64,000 nucleotides of DNA, from contig NW_026112144.1 of NCBI RefSeq assembly GCF_024679095.1, positions 99,501-163,500 of the forward strand, written 5' to 3'. This DNA comes from Eriocheir sinensis. Lineage: Eukaryota; Arthropoda; Malacostraca; Decapoda; Varunidae. Position 1 is the stretch's first letter. The number at the start of each line of letters is the position of its first letter. Position numbers and translations under genes: made by a program. The notes below the pieces were generated by a model. That model ran no database searches and was not told the DNA's origin. It was given only the letters and a program-made list of their open reading frames with translations. This document shows positions 25,131-37,370 of this stretch, piece after piece.

Positions 25131-26190
25131 GAACACCAAAGAAAAGGAAAATAAAAAGGAACACCAGAAAAATGGAAAATACAGAAACGAAACATCAAGA
25201 AAAGAAACAAAAAGATCATCCACCTTTAGGCCCTAACATCGCCAAAATTATGGGTGGGTCTCTTCTGGGGAGAAAGCGGCTCATCCAGACCAAAGAACAT
25301 CAACAAAAGGATGATATGAATAAATGAACATAAAAAAAACAAAGAAAAACACATCAAGGAAAGAAAAATATAACAAACATCATCCACCTTCCGGCCCTGA
25401 CTAACATCACCAAAATTATGGGTGGGTCTCTTCTGGGGAGAAAGCGGCTCACCCAGACCAAAGAACATCAACAAGGGATGATATAGAAAAGAACACCAAA
25501 AAAAATGGAAAAAGAACAGAAAAACATCGAAAAAGAAAAGCAACAGAAATCATTTAGCAAAATCGAGAAACTAGAAATACAAAGAAACATCATCCACCTT
25601 TCGGCCCCAAACAACATCACCAAAATTATGGATGGGTCTCTTCTGGGAGGAAAGCGGCTCATCCAGACCAAGGAACATCAACAAAAGGATGATAGGAAAA
25701 AAATAACAAAAAACCATCAAAAAGAAGTAAAAAAAAGAACAGGAAAACATCGAAAAAGAAAACAAATGCAATAAAAAGAACGAAAAACACGACATCAAGA
25801 AAATAAAATAAAACAAACATCATCCACCTTTCGGCCCCAAACAACATCACCAAAATTATGGATGGGTCTCTTCTGGGAGGAAAGCGGCTCATCCAGACCA
25901 AGGAACATCAACAAAAGGTTGATAGGAAAAAATAACAACAAAAAGCATCAATAAGAAGTAAAAGAAAAAGAACAGGAAAACATCGAAAAAGAAAACAAAT
26001 GCAATAAAAAGAACGAAAAACACGACATCAAGAAAATAAAATAAAACAAACATCATCCACCTTTCGGCCCTAACAACATCTCCAAAATTATGGGTGGGTC
26101 TCTTCTGGGAGGAAAGCGGCTCACCCAGACCAACGAACATCAACAAAAGGATGATAGGAAAAAAGAACACCAAAAACATCAAAAAAGAAA
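25131..26190 (+). repeat. Five-unit tandem repeat, 160-233 bp period, A-rich
   Basis: The core 'catccacctttcggccc', 'accaaaattatgggtggg', 'tctcttctgggaggaaagcg', 'gctcatccagaccaa', 'gaacatcaacaaaaggatga' recurs starting at 25217, 25381, 25591, 25821 and 26054. The spacing rises from 164 to 210, 230 and 233 bp as the A-rich spacers lengthen. Short Lys-rich and Phe-rich frames are shadows of the A-rich spacers. Confidence 0.85.
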
Positions 26191-26199
26191 ACCAACAGC

Positions 26200-27324
<1,125 letters not shown>

Positions 27325-27810
27325 GCTACGGCCGTGTTCTCAAACCTTTCAGGGCCTACACACCCACACTTGATAAGGCTTTGGTAGAGTCTGTGTTGGT
27401 ATTTCTATGGTTAATTTTATGAGCTTAGTGATAGTTTCACAAGGCCTCTGCGCCATGAGTGTGAAAATGACACATTATCAAACCTTTCAGGGCACACCCA
27501 CACTTGATAAGGCTTTGATATAGGTTGTGTTAGTATTTCCATGTTTAGTTTTACGATCCTAATGACAGTTTGACCATGAACGTGGAAAAGACACATTCTA
27601 AAACCTTTCTTGGCTTACATATCCACATTTGATAAGGCTTTGATTGAGACAGTGTTAGTATTTCCATGGGTAGTTCAGCGAGCCTAATGATAGATGGACA
27701 AGGCTTCTGCACGATGAATAAGAAACACATACATGAGAACCCGACTAATCTCCTTTGTGGCCATGAGAATTAGACGCTGTGAGAGCCGAAAGCGTCTGAG
27801 AATTCAGACC
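27325..27810 (-). repeat. Family X, three clustered copies
   Basis: The phrases 'ttctcaaacctttcagggc', 'cacttgataaggctttg', 'tgttagtatttccatg' and 'gtttgaccatgaacgtg' or variants recur near 27335, 27480 and 27600 in the minus orientation. The last copy ends in 'gaaagcgtctgagaattc', which is the family terminus. Confidence 0.6.
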
Positions 27811-28135
27811 CAAATGTCTTCTTATAGACGACAGCAGAGGCGCTAACAGACAGAAGGCCACAGCTAGCAACACAAGGCAGAACAGGTCGAAAAATAAAGG
27901 CTAATGAGCACGTACTAATAAATTAATCCAGAATTGTTTTGGGGGGAAACTTTGAATAATGGAAACCCGATGAAAAAATACCTATAATTTTTTTAACGAG
28001 TTAAAGTAGTATAAATAAATATTGTTTATGAGGCGCTTTGATGAATATAATTATACTAATGATGCCGGGAAAATTCCTACCCCCGCCCCCCCCAACACAC
28101 ATACACAGATACTAACAAACCAACAAACATACACA

Positions 28136-28256
28136 CTCTTATATCTGTCTGTCTATATCTATTTATTTATTATCTATCTCTATATCTATCTGTATCTTAT
28201 GTCTATCTATCTATCTATCTATTTATATATTTCACGCTATCTCTGTCTACTTATCT
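28136..28256 (+). repeat. Degenerate (TCTA)n microsatellite
   Basis: A TCTA/TCTG/TTTA run that ends at the 5' cut of LINE F with the overlapping bases tatc. Confidence 0.8.
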
Positions 28257-29945
28257 ATCAGAAGTGGAATTGGACCTTTAACAAACAGCGACGGTGCACT
28301 AGTGACTGACAGCCAACACGTTGCAAACCTTTTAAACAATTACTTTTCCTCGGTGTTTAATAATAACAGTCCTCCCGCCACCACCACCAACACCAGTACT
28401 AATGTAAATCCCGAGCATGCATTGTCTAACTTTGAAATAAAACCCGATGAAGTCCTTACAGCCCTCAAATCACTTCAAACAAATAAAAGTCCCGGACCTG
28501 ACAAAGTATATCCAACTCTGCTGAAAGAAACAAAGAGCGAAATACTCTCCTCCCTCACAACCGTATTCAATATGTCCTTGCGACAAGGCATCGTCCCTTC
28601 AGATTGGAAAAAGGCTAGCGTGACACCGATTTTTAAGAAAGGAGACAAAAAAGTACCAGGTAATTACAGGCCCATTAGTCTAACTTCGGTTGTAGGTAAG
28701 CTACTTGAGGGCATAATTAGAGACAAAATTGTGAGTTACCTTGAAAGCCACTCATTGATTGGGGACTCACAACATGGCTTTCGAAACAAAAGATCCTGCC
28801 TATCAAACCTATTAACCTTTTATAACGACCTCTTCACTGTTTATGACGTAACCAAATCACTGGACGTAGTCTATCTTGATTTCCAGAAAGCGTTTGATAA
28901 AGTCCCGCATCATAAATTACTTTACAAATTAAAGCAAATAGGTATTGACGGTCAAGTAAACCAATGGATCGCGAATTGGTTGAGCAACAGACAACAAAGA
29001 GTAGTGATTGACGGATTTAACTCAGAGTGGGCGCCTGTCACTAGTGGCGTCCCTCAGGGCTCGGTTCTTAGCCCAGTGCTCTTCATTATTTACATCAACG
29101 ACGTGGATGTTGGACTCAATAACCGCATTAGTAAATTTGCAGACGACACAAAGATTGGTAACTCGGTTCTGACTGACGAAGACAGGCAAAGCCTCCAAGA
29201 GGATTTGCACAAAATTTCAGCTTGGTCGGATAGATGGGAGATGCCCTTTAACGTAGACAAGTGCCAGGTCCTTCAAGTTGGAACGAAAAATAAGAAGTTC
29301 GATTACGAAATACGCAGCGTTAAACTCACAAGTGTTCAATGCGTTAAGGACCTGGGGATTAAAATCGCGTCAAACCTCAAATTCTCACAGCAATGCATCG
29401 ATGCAGCAAATAAAGCGAACAGAATGTTGGGCTTCATTAAAAGAAACTTTGTATTCAAGAATAAAGATGTAATACTCCCGCTCTACAACAGTTTAGTCAG
29501 ACCCCACTTGGAATATGCGGTACAGTTTTGGTCTCCCCACCATGCAAAGGATATTGCTAAATTAGAAGGTGTTCAGCGTCGGGCAACGAAAATGATCCCT
29601 TCCTTGCGCAACAAATCCTACGAAGAAAGGCTTTCTACCCTTAACAGGTTCTCTCTTGAGAAACGTCGCCTCCGAGGAAAACTGATCGAATGTTTTAAAA
29701 TACTTAATGGTTTCACGAATGTAGACAGATCAACATTGTTTATGATCGATGACACTTTGCGCACGAGGAACAATGGCGTAAAACTCAGATGTAGACAAGT
29801 AAATTCAGACTGCACCAAATTTTTCTTCACCAACGTTGTAGTGCGAGAATGGAATAAGCTCCCATCATCAGTGGTCCAGTGTAACACGATTGACTCCTTC
29901 AAAAATAAGCTCGACCGTCACTTCCTTCAACTTAATATCAACTAG
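28257..29945 (+). CDS. LINE F ORF2: RT and C-terminal domain
   Basis: The frame is open from the truncation point; the GTG at 28302 is not a true start. RT landmarks by residue from 28302: 'NKSPGPDKVYPTLLKE' (about 62), 'NYRPISLTSVVGKLLEGI' (about 124), 'QHGFRNKRSC' (about 156), 'VYLDFQKAFDKVPHHKLL' (about 190), 'SGVPQGSVLSPVLFIIYIND' (about 247) and 'FADDTKIG' (about 279, codons 29136-29147). The C-terminal part has 'YAVQFWSPHHAKDIAKLEGV' and ends 'HFLQLNIN'. All catalytic Asp residues are present. Without an endonuclease the protein could not mobilise itself. Confidence 0.9.
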   Translation: MRSGIGPLTNSDGALVTDSQHVANLLNNYFSSVFNNNSPPATTTNTSTNVNPEHALSNFEIKPDEVLTALKSLQTNKSPGPDKVYPTLLKETKSEILSSLTTVFNMSLRQGIVPSDWKKASVTPIFKKGDKKVPGNYRPISLTSVVGKLLEGIIRDKIVSYLESHSLIGDSQHGFRNKRSCLSNLLTFYNDLFTVYDVTKSLDVVYLDFQKAFDKVPHHKLLYKLKQIGIDGQVNQWIANWLSNRQQRVVIDGFNSEWAPVTSGVPQGSVLSPVLFIIYINDVDVGLNNRISKFADDTKIGNSVLTDEDRQSLQEDLHKISAWSDRWEMPFNVDKCQVLQVGTKNKKFDYEIRSVKLTSVQCVKDLGIKIASNLKFSQQCIDAANKANRMLGFIKRNFVFKNKDVILPLYNSLVRPHLEYAVQFWSPHHAKDIAKLEGVQRRATKMIPSLRNKSYEERLSTLNRFSLEKRRLRGKLIECFKILNGFTNVDRSTLFMIDDTLRTRNNGVKLRCRQVNSDCTKFFFTNVVVREWNKLPSSVVQCNTIDSFKNKLDRHFLQLNIN

Positions 29946-30074
29946 AGTAGAAATGCAACGTTTTGGAGTCTTCTGATTAATGTAAAATCACTTAGGTTTA
30001 AGGACAGACCACCAAGTCTGGACCATGGGGTCTGTGTGGTCTGATTTTCTATGTAAATCTATCTATGTAAATCT

Positions 30075-30075
<1 letters not shown>
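28257..30075 (+). mobile_element. LINE F: CR1/L2-like copy with intact RT frame
   Basis: Begins inside the linker before RT, where homology to LINE B starts at 'atcagaagtgg', and continues to the 3' UTR ('agaccatggggtctg'-type segment near 30020) and the terminal 'ctatgtaaatctatctatgt'. The ORF is open over its whole length. The 5' cut lies at (TCTA)n and the 3' end at (CA)n (30076-30105). The endonuclease and ORF1 are missing, so it is a 5'-truncated insert. It is the least damaged of the A/B/F group in this window. Confidence 0.9.

Positions 30076-30105
<30 letters not shown>
30076..30105 (+). repeat. (CA)n at the 3' end of LINE F
   Basis: About 30 bp of CA directly after the terminal ctatgtaaatct repeat. 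Confidence 0.93.
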
Positions 30106-30110
<5 letters not shown>

Positions 30111-30415
30111 TGCCTGCCTCGCGTCTGTCTGTGTGTCGTGGTCATCCCCTGTTTTCAGGAGACAGTTTCCGCTCATCAGCATAATATTCTTTCTAGCATA
30201 CTTTTTATCAACGGTAATTTAGGACTATTTTTTCCCTTTTCTGTCTTTGTTTCGCGCAGCGGGCATAACAACCATTTTCTGCCTATTGTTTTGTTGTAAT
30301 TATCCTTCAGAGACACAACCTCTTAAATGTTATATCTTATTCATATGCTTTAAATTATCTTTTCAGCTTTCATCTAAATAAACAGTACTTCCCAAGCTTC
30401 AGGAAACACAACTCT
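30106..30415. other. Interval without a gene
   Basis: AT-rich sequence, no open frame and no hallmark of an element. Confidence 0.4.
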
Positions 30416-30419
30416 TTAT

Positions 30420-31010
30420 AATGTTTACTTTTCACATATGCCTCAAATCATCTATACACTTTGTCTTCTGTTAATTCATTGAACATCAAACACCATTCGC
30501 TATTCTACAGTAATCACGGAACATAATTTCCACACTCTTGAGCCAGTACAACTTATATAGCTCACTTCGATATATACTACAAACCGTAGATTTTGTTTGT
30601 CTTACACAAAATCACTGAATAATAAACCCCCCATTACCCGTATATACATGTTTCGATAAACAATGTTAACTCTCTTATACTTTTAACTTCATATACTTAT
30701 CATCATTTCAAGCTTTCGCATAAACTTCGCATCATCTATACTGTTAGCCTTCCATTACATCACCGAACATTACAAATCCCGTTAACCGTACAACCTTCCT
30801 CCCCATACACTCACTTAACCCTTTATATTATTAAATTTTCACACACAGGTACTTCAGACCATCTATACTGTTTACCTTACACATAAACCAGACATTATAA
30901 AGCCTATTTGCCGTTCAGCCATCCTCCTAACATAAACACTTAACTGTTACCTTATAGTGCTCACTTTTCACATATACTTCAAATCATCTATACAGTTTGC
31001 CTTCCACTAA
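30420..31010 (+). repeat. Degenerate tandem repeat, AT-rich
   Basis: The phrase 'ttttcacatatacttcaaat' or a variant plus 'catctatac.gtttgccttcc' occurs near 30427, 30700, 30835 and 30965. Units of roughly 130-140 bp are inferred, with one unit missing or unrecognisable. No coding potential. Confidence 0.5.
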
Positions 31011-31188
31011 ATAATCACCATTACACACCCCACCAGCAGCTCAGTCTCCGCCGCGCCACACACTCCCGGCCCGGACTGAGGGGCGATATAATTAGTGGAG
31101 GAAAAGAACAGCGGCCTGGCTTTTACTCTCGAGGATAATGACGATTGGGAGGAAGGATTTTACAGTTGACTGCCAAGAATAAACATGG

Positions 31189-31191
<3 letters not shown>

Positions 31192-31263
<72 letters not shown>

Positions 31264-31393
31264 CTCACCTCTTATATTGTCTTTTTATTTCCTCCTTTAC
31301 GATTACCTTACTCCGTTATCGTCTGGTTCTTTCTTTCTTCCTTCTCCTTCACCTCCTCCTCCTCCTCCTCCTCCTCCTCCTCCTCCTCCTCCC
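31192..31393 (+). repeat. (CT)n and (CTC)n microsatellites
   Basis: About 68 bp of CT at 31192-31259 and about 48 bp of CTC at 31346-31393, with pyrimidine-rich DNA between. The Leu/Ser and poly-Pro frames are translations of these. Confidence 0.93.
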
Positions 31394-31599
31394 TAACATG
31401 AGGATAACCTTGGCTCTCATCTCATACCTCTCATACCCTTCTTTCCTTCTTCTCGTCCTTACCTTAATTCCATCTTCCATCCCTCCCTCCCTCCCTCCTT
31501 CCCTCCCTTAACTTCTTAATGGCTTTGGAGAATTATTGACGGAGTAATTTTGTGGGGAAAGACCATCCCACAAAACGGTCATGACACACTCACATACAC

Positions 31600-31606
31600 A
31601 TCCACC

Positions 31607-31647
<41 letters not shown>

Positions 31648-31725
31648 GCACGCTCCCACGCTCGCTCGCTCACTCACTCTCTCACCCACACCCACACACA
31701 CACACACACAAAGATAATTATAGCC

Positions 31726-31793
<68 letters not shown>

Positions 31794-31875
31794 TCACCTC
31801 TTGGTCTGCTGCGGGTCTCTCTCGAGACAGCCAGCCGTTCCCCTACTGAGATGCACAGTGCTTATAGTACCGGTC

Positions 31876-31914
<39 letters not shown>
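31600..31914. repeat. Cluster of (AC)n and (GT)n arrays
   Basis: (AC)n near 31615-31643 and 31694-31710, (GT)n at 31727-31790 and 31877-31914. The first arrays are on opposite strands to the later ones, so inverted pairing is possible. No gene. Confidence 0.9.
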
Positions 31915-31916
<2 letters not shown>

Positions 31917-32105
31917 AAGGGCTGACATCTCCATTCCACACGACGAATGGATAAACAAACAACGAAGTGAAGGCAATCAGTCCATTATTATGAGGACAAT
32001 TATAAAGCCGAGCATTAATTAGGCGGTTAGGGAAAAAAATATATATGAAAAGGTTGATTTTGAACTGTTGTGTGTATTTGAGGAAGAGAGGAAATGAAGA
32101 GAATT

Positions 32106-32109
<4 letters not shown>

Positions 32110-32186
<77 letters not shown>

Positions 32187-32386
32187 TTTTAAAGAGCTTT
32201 TGGTATTGTTTTCGTGGTTCAGTGTGTGTGTGTGTGTGTGCGCGCACGTGTACACCAAGATTTAAAAGGCCTAAATTCAATACTATCGTGATATAAGAGT
32301 CTCTCTCTCTCACGAGGTCAACTTTTCGACAACCTTAAATTACTTTATAACGGAAAAAAGTAAAAGAAGACAGAGGAGAAAACGAA

Positions 32387-32440
<54 letters not shown>
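32110..32440 (+). repeat. (GA)n and (GT)n arrays
   Basis: (GA)n at about 32110-32182 and 32391-32440, with a short GT array at 32222-32240. The sequence between is ordinary and non-coding. Confidence 0.9.
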
Positions 32441-32445
<5 letters not shown>

Positions 32446-32488
32446 GCCAAATCCAGTTATCTGTATCACTTGCTCTTTCTTTTTTGTC

Positions 32489-32490
<2 letters not shown>

Positions 32491-32561
<71 letters not shown>
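32491..32561 (+). repeat. (GT)n microsatellite at the 3' end of LINE G
   Basis: About 71 bp of GT. On the LINE G strand it is (AC)n immediately downstream of the 3' UTR. Confidence 0.96.
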
Positions 32562-32564
<3 letters not shown>

Positions 32565-33788
32565 ACAACAAAGGAGGCAGCTCAAGGGCACACAAAAAAA
32601 GAAAACAATAATAAAAAAAAGCCCGATACTCGCTGCTCCTAAAAAAGAAATAAAAGAGGTGACCGAGAGCAAGGTCAAATACGAAAGGAGAGATGTCCTG
32701 ATACCCTCCTCTTGAAAGAGTTCAAGTCGTAGGCAGGAGGAAATACAGATGAAGGAAGATTGTTCCAGAGTATACCAGCGTGAGGGATGAATGAGTGAAG
32801 ATGCTGGTTAACTCTTGCATAAGGGGTTTGGACAGTATAGGGATGAGCATGAGTAGAAAGTCGAGTGCAGCGGGGCCGCGGGAGGGGGGGAGGCATGCAG
32901 TTAGCAAGTTCAGAAGAGCAGTCAGCGTGGAAATATCGATAGAAGATAGAAAGAGAGGCAACATTGCGGAGGAATTTAAGAGGTAGAAGACTATCAGTAT
33001 GAGGAGGAGAGCTGATGAGACGAAGAGCCTTAGCCTCCACTCTGTCCAGAAGAGCTGTGTGAGTGGAGCCCCCCCACACATGAGATGCATACTCCATACG
33101 AGGGCGGACAAGGGCCCTGTATATGGACAGCAACTGTGCAGGGGAGAAGAACTGGCGGAGACGGTACAGAACGCCCAGCCTCGAGGAAGCTGATTTAGTA
33201 AGAGATGAGATATGAAGTTGCCAGTTGAGATTTTGAGTTAAGGATAGACCGAGGATGTTTAGTGTTGAGGAAGGTGATAGCTGGGTGTTGTCAAAGAATA
33301 GGGGATAGTTGTTTGGAAGATTGTGTCGAGTGGATAGGTGGAGAAACTGTGTTTTTGAGGCATTGAAGGACACCAGGTTCCTCTTGCCCCAATCGGAAAT
33401 AATAGTAAGGTCTGAGGCTAAGCGTTCTGCAGCCTCCAGCCTTGAGTCGTTAAGTTCCTGTAGGGTGGGTCTTCTATTAAAAGAAGTTGAGTAATGCAGA
33501 GTGGAATCATCGGCGTAGGAATGGATAGGACAGCTCGTTTTGGAAAGAAGATCATCAATGAGCAACAGAAAAAGAGTGGGAGATAGGACAGAAATCTGTG
33601 GGACACCACTGTTAATAGATTTAGGGGAAGAACAGTGACCGTCTACCACAACAGAAATAGAACGGTCAGAAAGGAAACTGGAGATAAAGGTACAGAGAGA
33701 AGGATAGAAACCGTAGGAGGGTAGTTTGGAAAGCAAGATTTGTGCCAGACCCTATCAAAAGCTTTTGATATGTCCAGCGCAATAGCAA

Positions 33789-33790
<2 letters not shown>
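32562..33790 (-). mobile_element. LINE G: 5'-truncated non-LTR element within (GT)n
   Basis: This minus-strand copy starts within RT motif A and runs through the C-terminal domain to a 3' UTR ending in 'ccttgagctgcctcctttg' and 'ttgtaaaa'. (GT)n arrays flank both sides (32491-32561 and 33791-33838). Solo fragments of its 3' UTR are seen at 5070-5192, in the palindrome loop at 21137-21168, and in the tandem repeat at 21735-22180. Endonuclease and ORF1 are absent. Confidence 0.87.
32675..33788 (-). pseudogene. LINE G ORF2, RT and C-terminal part
   Basis: The first codons after the array read 'VAIALDISKAFDRVWHK' (motif A). A frameshift near 33735 separates them from the 353-residue frame containing 'SGVPQISVLSPTLFLLLIDD' (motif B, with Ile where Gly is usual in PQGSVLSP), 'HSYADDSTLHYS' (motif C), 'SFNASKTQFLHLS', 'LNILGLSLTQNLNW', 'ALVRPRMEYASHVWGGS' and the terminal 'ILWNNLPSSVF' region. 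The Gly-to-Ile change in PQGS and the frameshift both suggest an inactive copy. Confidence 0.82.

Positions 33791-33838
<48 letters not shown>
33791..33838 (+). repeat. (GT)n microsatellite at the 5' cut of LINE G
   Basis: About 48 bp of GT. The 50 bp after it, starting 'cactttgatattcatccagc', are repeated at 34443-34490. Confidence 0.95.
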
Positions 33839-33839
<1 letters not shown>

Positions 33840-33976
33840 ACTTTGATATTCATCCAGCGCTCATCTCTTTCCTTTAAGTAGTTTTTCAATTCGTTTTATT
33901 TCTTCTACTTCGTTTTAAAACATTTTCATCTCTCTGTTCGCTGCTTCGGTAGTTAGTCAAGCAATTAGTCGGTCAA

Positions 33977-34346
33977 GGGTAGGCGGTGGCCGAAGTGATA
34001 GCGTACTGGACCCACATTCGCCGCGTGATGGACGACGCGGGTTCGAATCCTCACGCTACCACTCGGATTTTTCAGTCACCGCCGAGTGGCTTAAAACTAC
34101 CCACATGCTGTCCTGAAGACCACCCATCAACCCGGACTCTAGAGGAAGCCGTCCAAGCGAATCAAGAACGAGTTCCGAGGGGCAGCATGAGCCAATGCAA
34201 GATGGCGCCACTATAAACACTCGCCTGCGCCAGAACGGGCTGGGCCGACCATCAGGCCCCACCTGGAAGAAGCCTTGGGCCGACCATCAGGCCCCACCGG
34301 GAAGATGCCTACCGGCGCAATAGGCAACAACGTAAAAAAAAAAAAA
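33977..34346 (+). mobile_element. tRNA-derived SINE (SINE-1)
   Basis: The head has an A-box-like 'ggtggccgaagtgatagcg' (33984-34003) and a B box 'gggttcgaatcc' (34039-34050), the internal RNA polymerase III promoter of tRNA-type SINEs. The body includes a tandem 'gggccgaccatcaggcccca' phrase (near 34232 and 34277), and the element ends in A13 at 34334-34346. No standard cloverleaf with amino-acid acceptor ends was found, so I do not call it a tRNA gene. No clear target-site duplication was seen. Confidence 0.85.
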
Positions 34347-34365
34347 CTTGTCCAGTTTGTCTGTC

Positions 34366-34404
34366 TGTCTATATGAAGCTTATTAAATAAGCTTCATATA
34401 GACA
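34366..34404. repeat. Perfect 39-bp palindrome
   Basis: Two 19-bp arms (tgtctatatgaagcttatt and its exact reverse complement) around a single A at 34385. It lies between the SINE-1 tail and a second (GT)n array. Confidence 0.95.
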
Positions 34405-34408
34405 TCAA

Positions 34409-34445
<37 letters not shown>

Positions 34446-34490
34446 ACTTTGATATTCATCCAGCGCTCATCTCTTTCCTTTAAGTAGTTT
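34409..34490 (+). repeat. Second (GT)n plus duplicated flank
   Basis: About 33 bp of GT followed by 'cactttgatattcatccagc' and 'gctcatctctttcctttaag', the same as at 33839-33888. Together with 'caacagtgtgtg' just upstream of both arrays, this is a direct duplication about 610 bp apart. Confidence 0.85.
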
Positions 34491-34626
34491 ATGTCTCTCC
34501 CGATTTTTTCTGTTTGTCTGTCAGCGTGTGTGTCTGTCTGTCTGTCTGTCTATCTATGAATCAATCTTTATTTGGCTTTCTGTCCGTTAGTCTGTCTGTC
34601 TGTCTCTATACCTGCATTTGCCTGTC

Positions 34627-34633
<7 letters not shown>

Positions 34634-34709
<76 letters not shown>
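34634..34709 (+). repeat. (CT)n microsatellite
   Basis: About 76 bp of perfect CT, preceded by (GTCT)-type sequence. Confidence 0.96.
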
Positions 34710-34712
<3 letters not shown>

Positions 34713-34749
34713 AGCGGGGTTGTGTACGGCAGGAAACGTTTCAGGCCTC

Positions 34750-35790
34750 GCTAAACTTCAACCTTGACTCGCGAGGCTCAGGGCGGAGAAAAGAAAGAGA
34801 AAATAAGAAAAAAACTGCACAGAAAGAAATACAATACAGCACTTAGGAGATATAAAAGCCAAGGCAATGAGAGAAAGAGGACAAAAAATGAGAGACGCTT
34901 GCACACCTTTGCTCTAAAAATAGAGAAAATGATGAATAGCAAACAAAGAAATAAATATCATAATACTTATAGATGAAAGAGGTAGAAGACGGAAAGTTCA
35001 TAAGAAAAAAAAGGAAACACATGCAAATCTTCACCTTCCTCCCTCACCTACCCACCCACCCCAAAAAGAAAAAAAGAAAAAATATTTGCAAAGAAAGAAA
35101 AAAAAAGCAATGTCACAGCAGTAGCATGGCAATGTGTGAAAAAAAGGTAAAACAAAAAGAAAAAAAAAAAACTGTGCGCACCTTCGCCCCTCAAATAATT
35201 AAAATGAAGAAATAATGAATTGCTCGGAAAGGAAAACAATGACAACGTTATATTGAAGAAGAAAAACACTATAGAATTCAAATTGCATTCACCGGACACC
35301 TGATGGAAGAGAACAACAATGAAAAAATAGAGAAGCTAAAAAGAAAACAATAAACACCTCAACCTGCATCAGCCGAACACTGAACATTGTAGAAACAAAA
35401 CTTATCACAGAAAAAGAAAAGAAAACAGTGATACAAAAAGTGATAAAACAGAATCCAACGACTTTATTTCAGAAAAAAAACTAATATTGAAAAGAAAACG
35501 AGAAAACTAATGAAAACAGTTTAGTGGAAGACAAAAAAAAACAGAATCGGACAAAAAAAAGTGTAAGTTATTAGCAAAGAATCTTTTGTGAACGAATAAT
35601 AAAAAAACAAGAAAAAAAAGTAAAAAATATAAAACAAATTGAAATAGTTTAGTTTGACACCAGTGAGAAATCAGAGAGCAGCCTTCAACACACACACACA
35701 CACAAAAAAAAAAAAAACGAGCATTCATAAAAAAAAACAATGGAAAAACTAATCCAACAAATGGTTTAGTGGACGCCATAGATATCCAAG
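34750..35790. other. A-rich interval without a gene
   Basis: Long A-rich stretches with weak internal repetition of 'gaaaaaac', 'ccttcgcccctcaaa' and 'acctttgctctaaaa' type phrases. The Phe-rich frames on the minus strand arise from this composition. No element hallmarks. Confidence 0.5.
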
Positions 35791-35814
35791 ATTCCCCCCC
35801 CCGTCATGTTATCG

Positions 35815-36200
35815 AGTAGAAAACGGGAGGCGCGGACTGGAAAGAGAGAGTGGGAGGAAAGGCACGGAGGGAGAAGGGAGACAGAGAGGGAAGGAGGAAG
35901 AGAGGGAGAGTGTATGAGGGACTTGTGGGCAGGCAGGAGGAGAGGAAGATGTATAGGTAGGTGAAAGGAACGGAGGAGAGAGAAATAGTGAGAGGTGGAG
36001 GGAGAGAGCGAGGGATATTCATAGAAAGGCAGAGAAGGGGAGGAAGAAAAAAAGGAAAAAGAGGAAGGATGGAGGTGGAAGAGAGGTAGAGATATTCGTA
36101 TGAAAGTAGAGACGAAGGAGAGAATTAGAGAAATAGGTAAACACAGAGGGACATTATTGAAAATAGGCAGGGAGATGAAACACAGAAGGCAGAGAAGTGC
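35815..36200 (+). repeat. Polypurine tract
   Basis: About 0.4 kb in which the + strand is dominated by G and A (gaggaag, gagaggga). Related purine-rich DNA occurs at 36900-37100 and 37370-37770. Confidence 0.7.
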
Positions 36201-36533
36201 AGTTAGGGCTGATTACTTAGTTTATTGACCACAAATTTCAGTCGACATGCAAAATAATCTTAAAAGGTATAACATAACATAACGTAGTATTGAACATAAA
36301 ACATTAATGGTCCACTCCGCCCGGAACAGCACACATGATGCACCGAGCCTCGGCAAGTGTATTATTATGCAGATTAAACCAAACGGACGCGAGCATGTAA
36401 TAGGAAAGAACTTGAGACGGAGAACTCCAGCGCAGTGCCCTCTTAGTGTGCGGAGCCCGGAAAGTGATGGGCAAAGAGAACGTGGAATGGAGACGTGGAT
36501 ACGGAAACACAAAGCTGCAAGGAACAAAGCATT

Positions 36534-36876
<343 letters not shown>

Positions 36877-37103
36877 TGTCGTGAGGGATGCTTCATTAAG
36901 GTCTCAATACGAGGCGGGCTAGATGAAAAGGAAGTGAAAGAGAGGGAAAGGAGAAAGGGAGGAGAGTACTGGGTGGAGGAATATAAAGGATTAAACAGAG
37001 CGGAGAGAACATGAGTGGAGAGAAATACACCAGAATAGGAAGAAGGAAATATAGAGGAAAGAACAAGAAATGGGGAGAAACAGAGAAAAAGAGGAGGAAA
37101 ATT

Positions 37104-37370
37104 TGGAAAGTTTCGTTTAGTCGGCGCAACATCTGTGGTCATATGCCGGAGGGAGACAGAAGGGGAAGGAACTATAGCAGAAGTGAATAGATCCCAGGAG
37201 ACGGGACACATCACCCGACTAATACCTGATACCCATTCACTGCTGGGTGGACAGGGGCGTAGGGTATCGGAAAAGCCGGCCAAATTTTTCAACTCCGCCC
37301 GGGAATCGAACCCGGGCTCTCTCGGTTGTGAGCCGAGTGTGCTAACCACTGCACCACGAAGCCCCCCCAA
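37104..37370 (-). mobile_element. tRNA-derived SINE (SINE-2)
   Basis: On the minus strand the head reads 'gcttcgtggtgcagtggtta' (A-box region), an anticodon-arm-like 'ctcggctcacaaccgag' with a 7-base loop centred on CAC, and 'cccgggttcgattcccggg' (B box). It resembles tRNA-Val(CAC). The body continues about 190 bp beyond the tRNA part to 'gcgccgactaaacgaaac'. The continuation and the diverged acceptor stem argue for a SINE over a tRNA gene. The 527-residue frame crossing it is not a protein. Confidence 0.85.

Noticed and set aside
33977..34060. tRNA gene at the head of SINE-1
   Set aside because: A and B boxes are present but no closed cloverleaf could be drawn, and the element ends in an A tail 300 bp later.
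34750..35790. Lys-rich and Phe-rich frames
   Set aside because: They reflect A-rich DNA. No domain or repeat-independent sequence was seen.
37295..37370. tRNA-Val(CAC) gene on the minus strand
   Set aside because: The anticodon arm and B box are good, but the acceptor stem is irregular and the similarity continues into a SINE body of about 190 bp.
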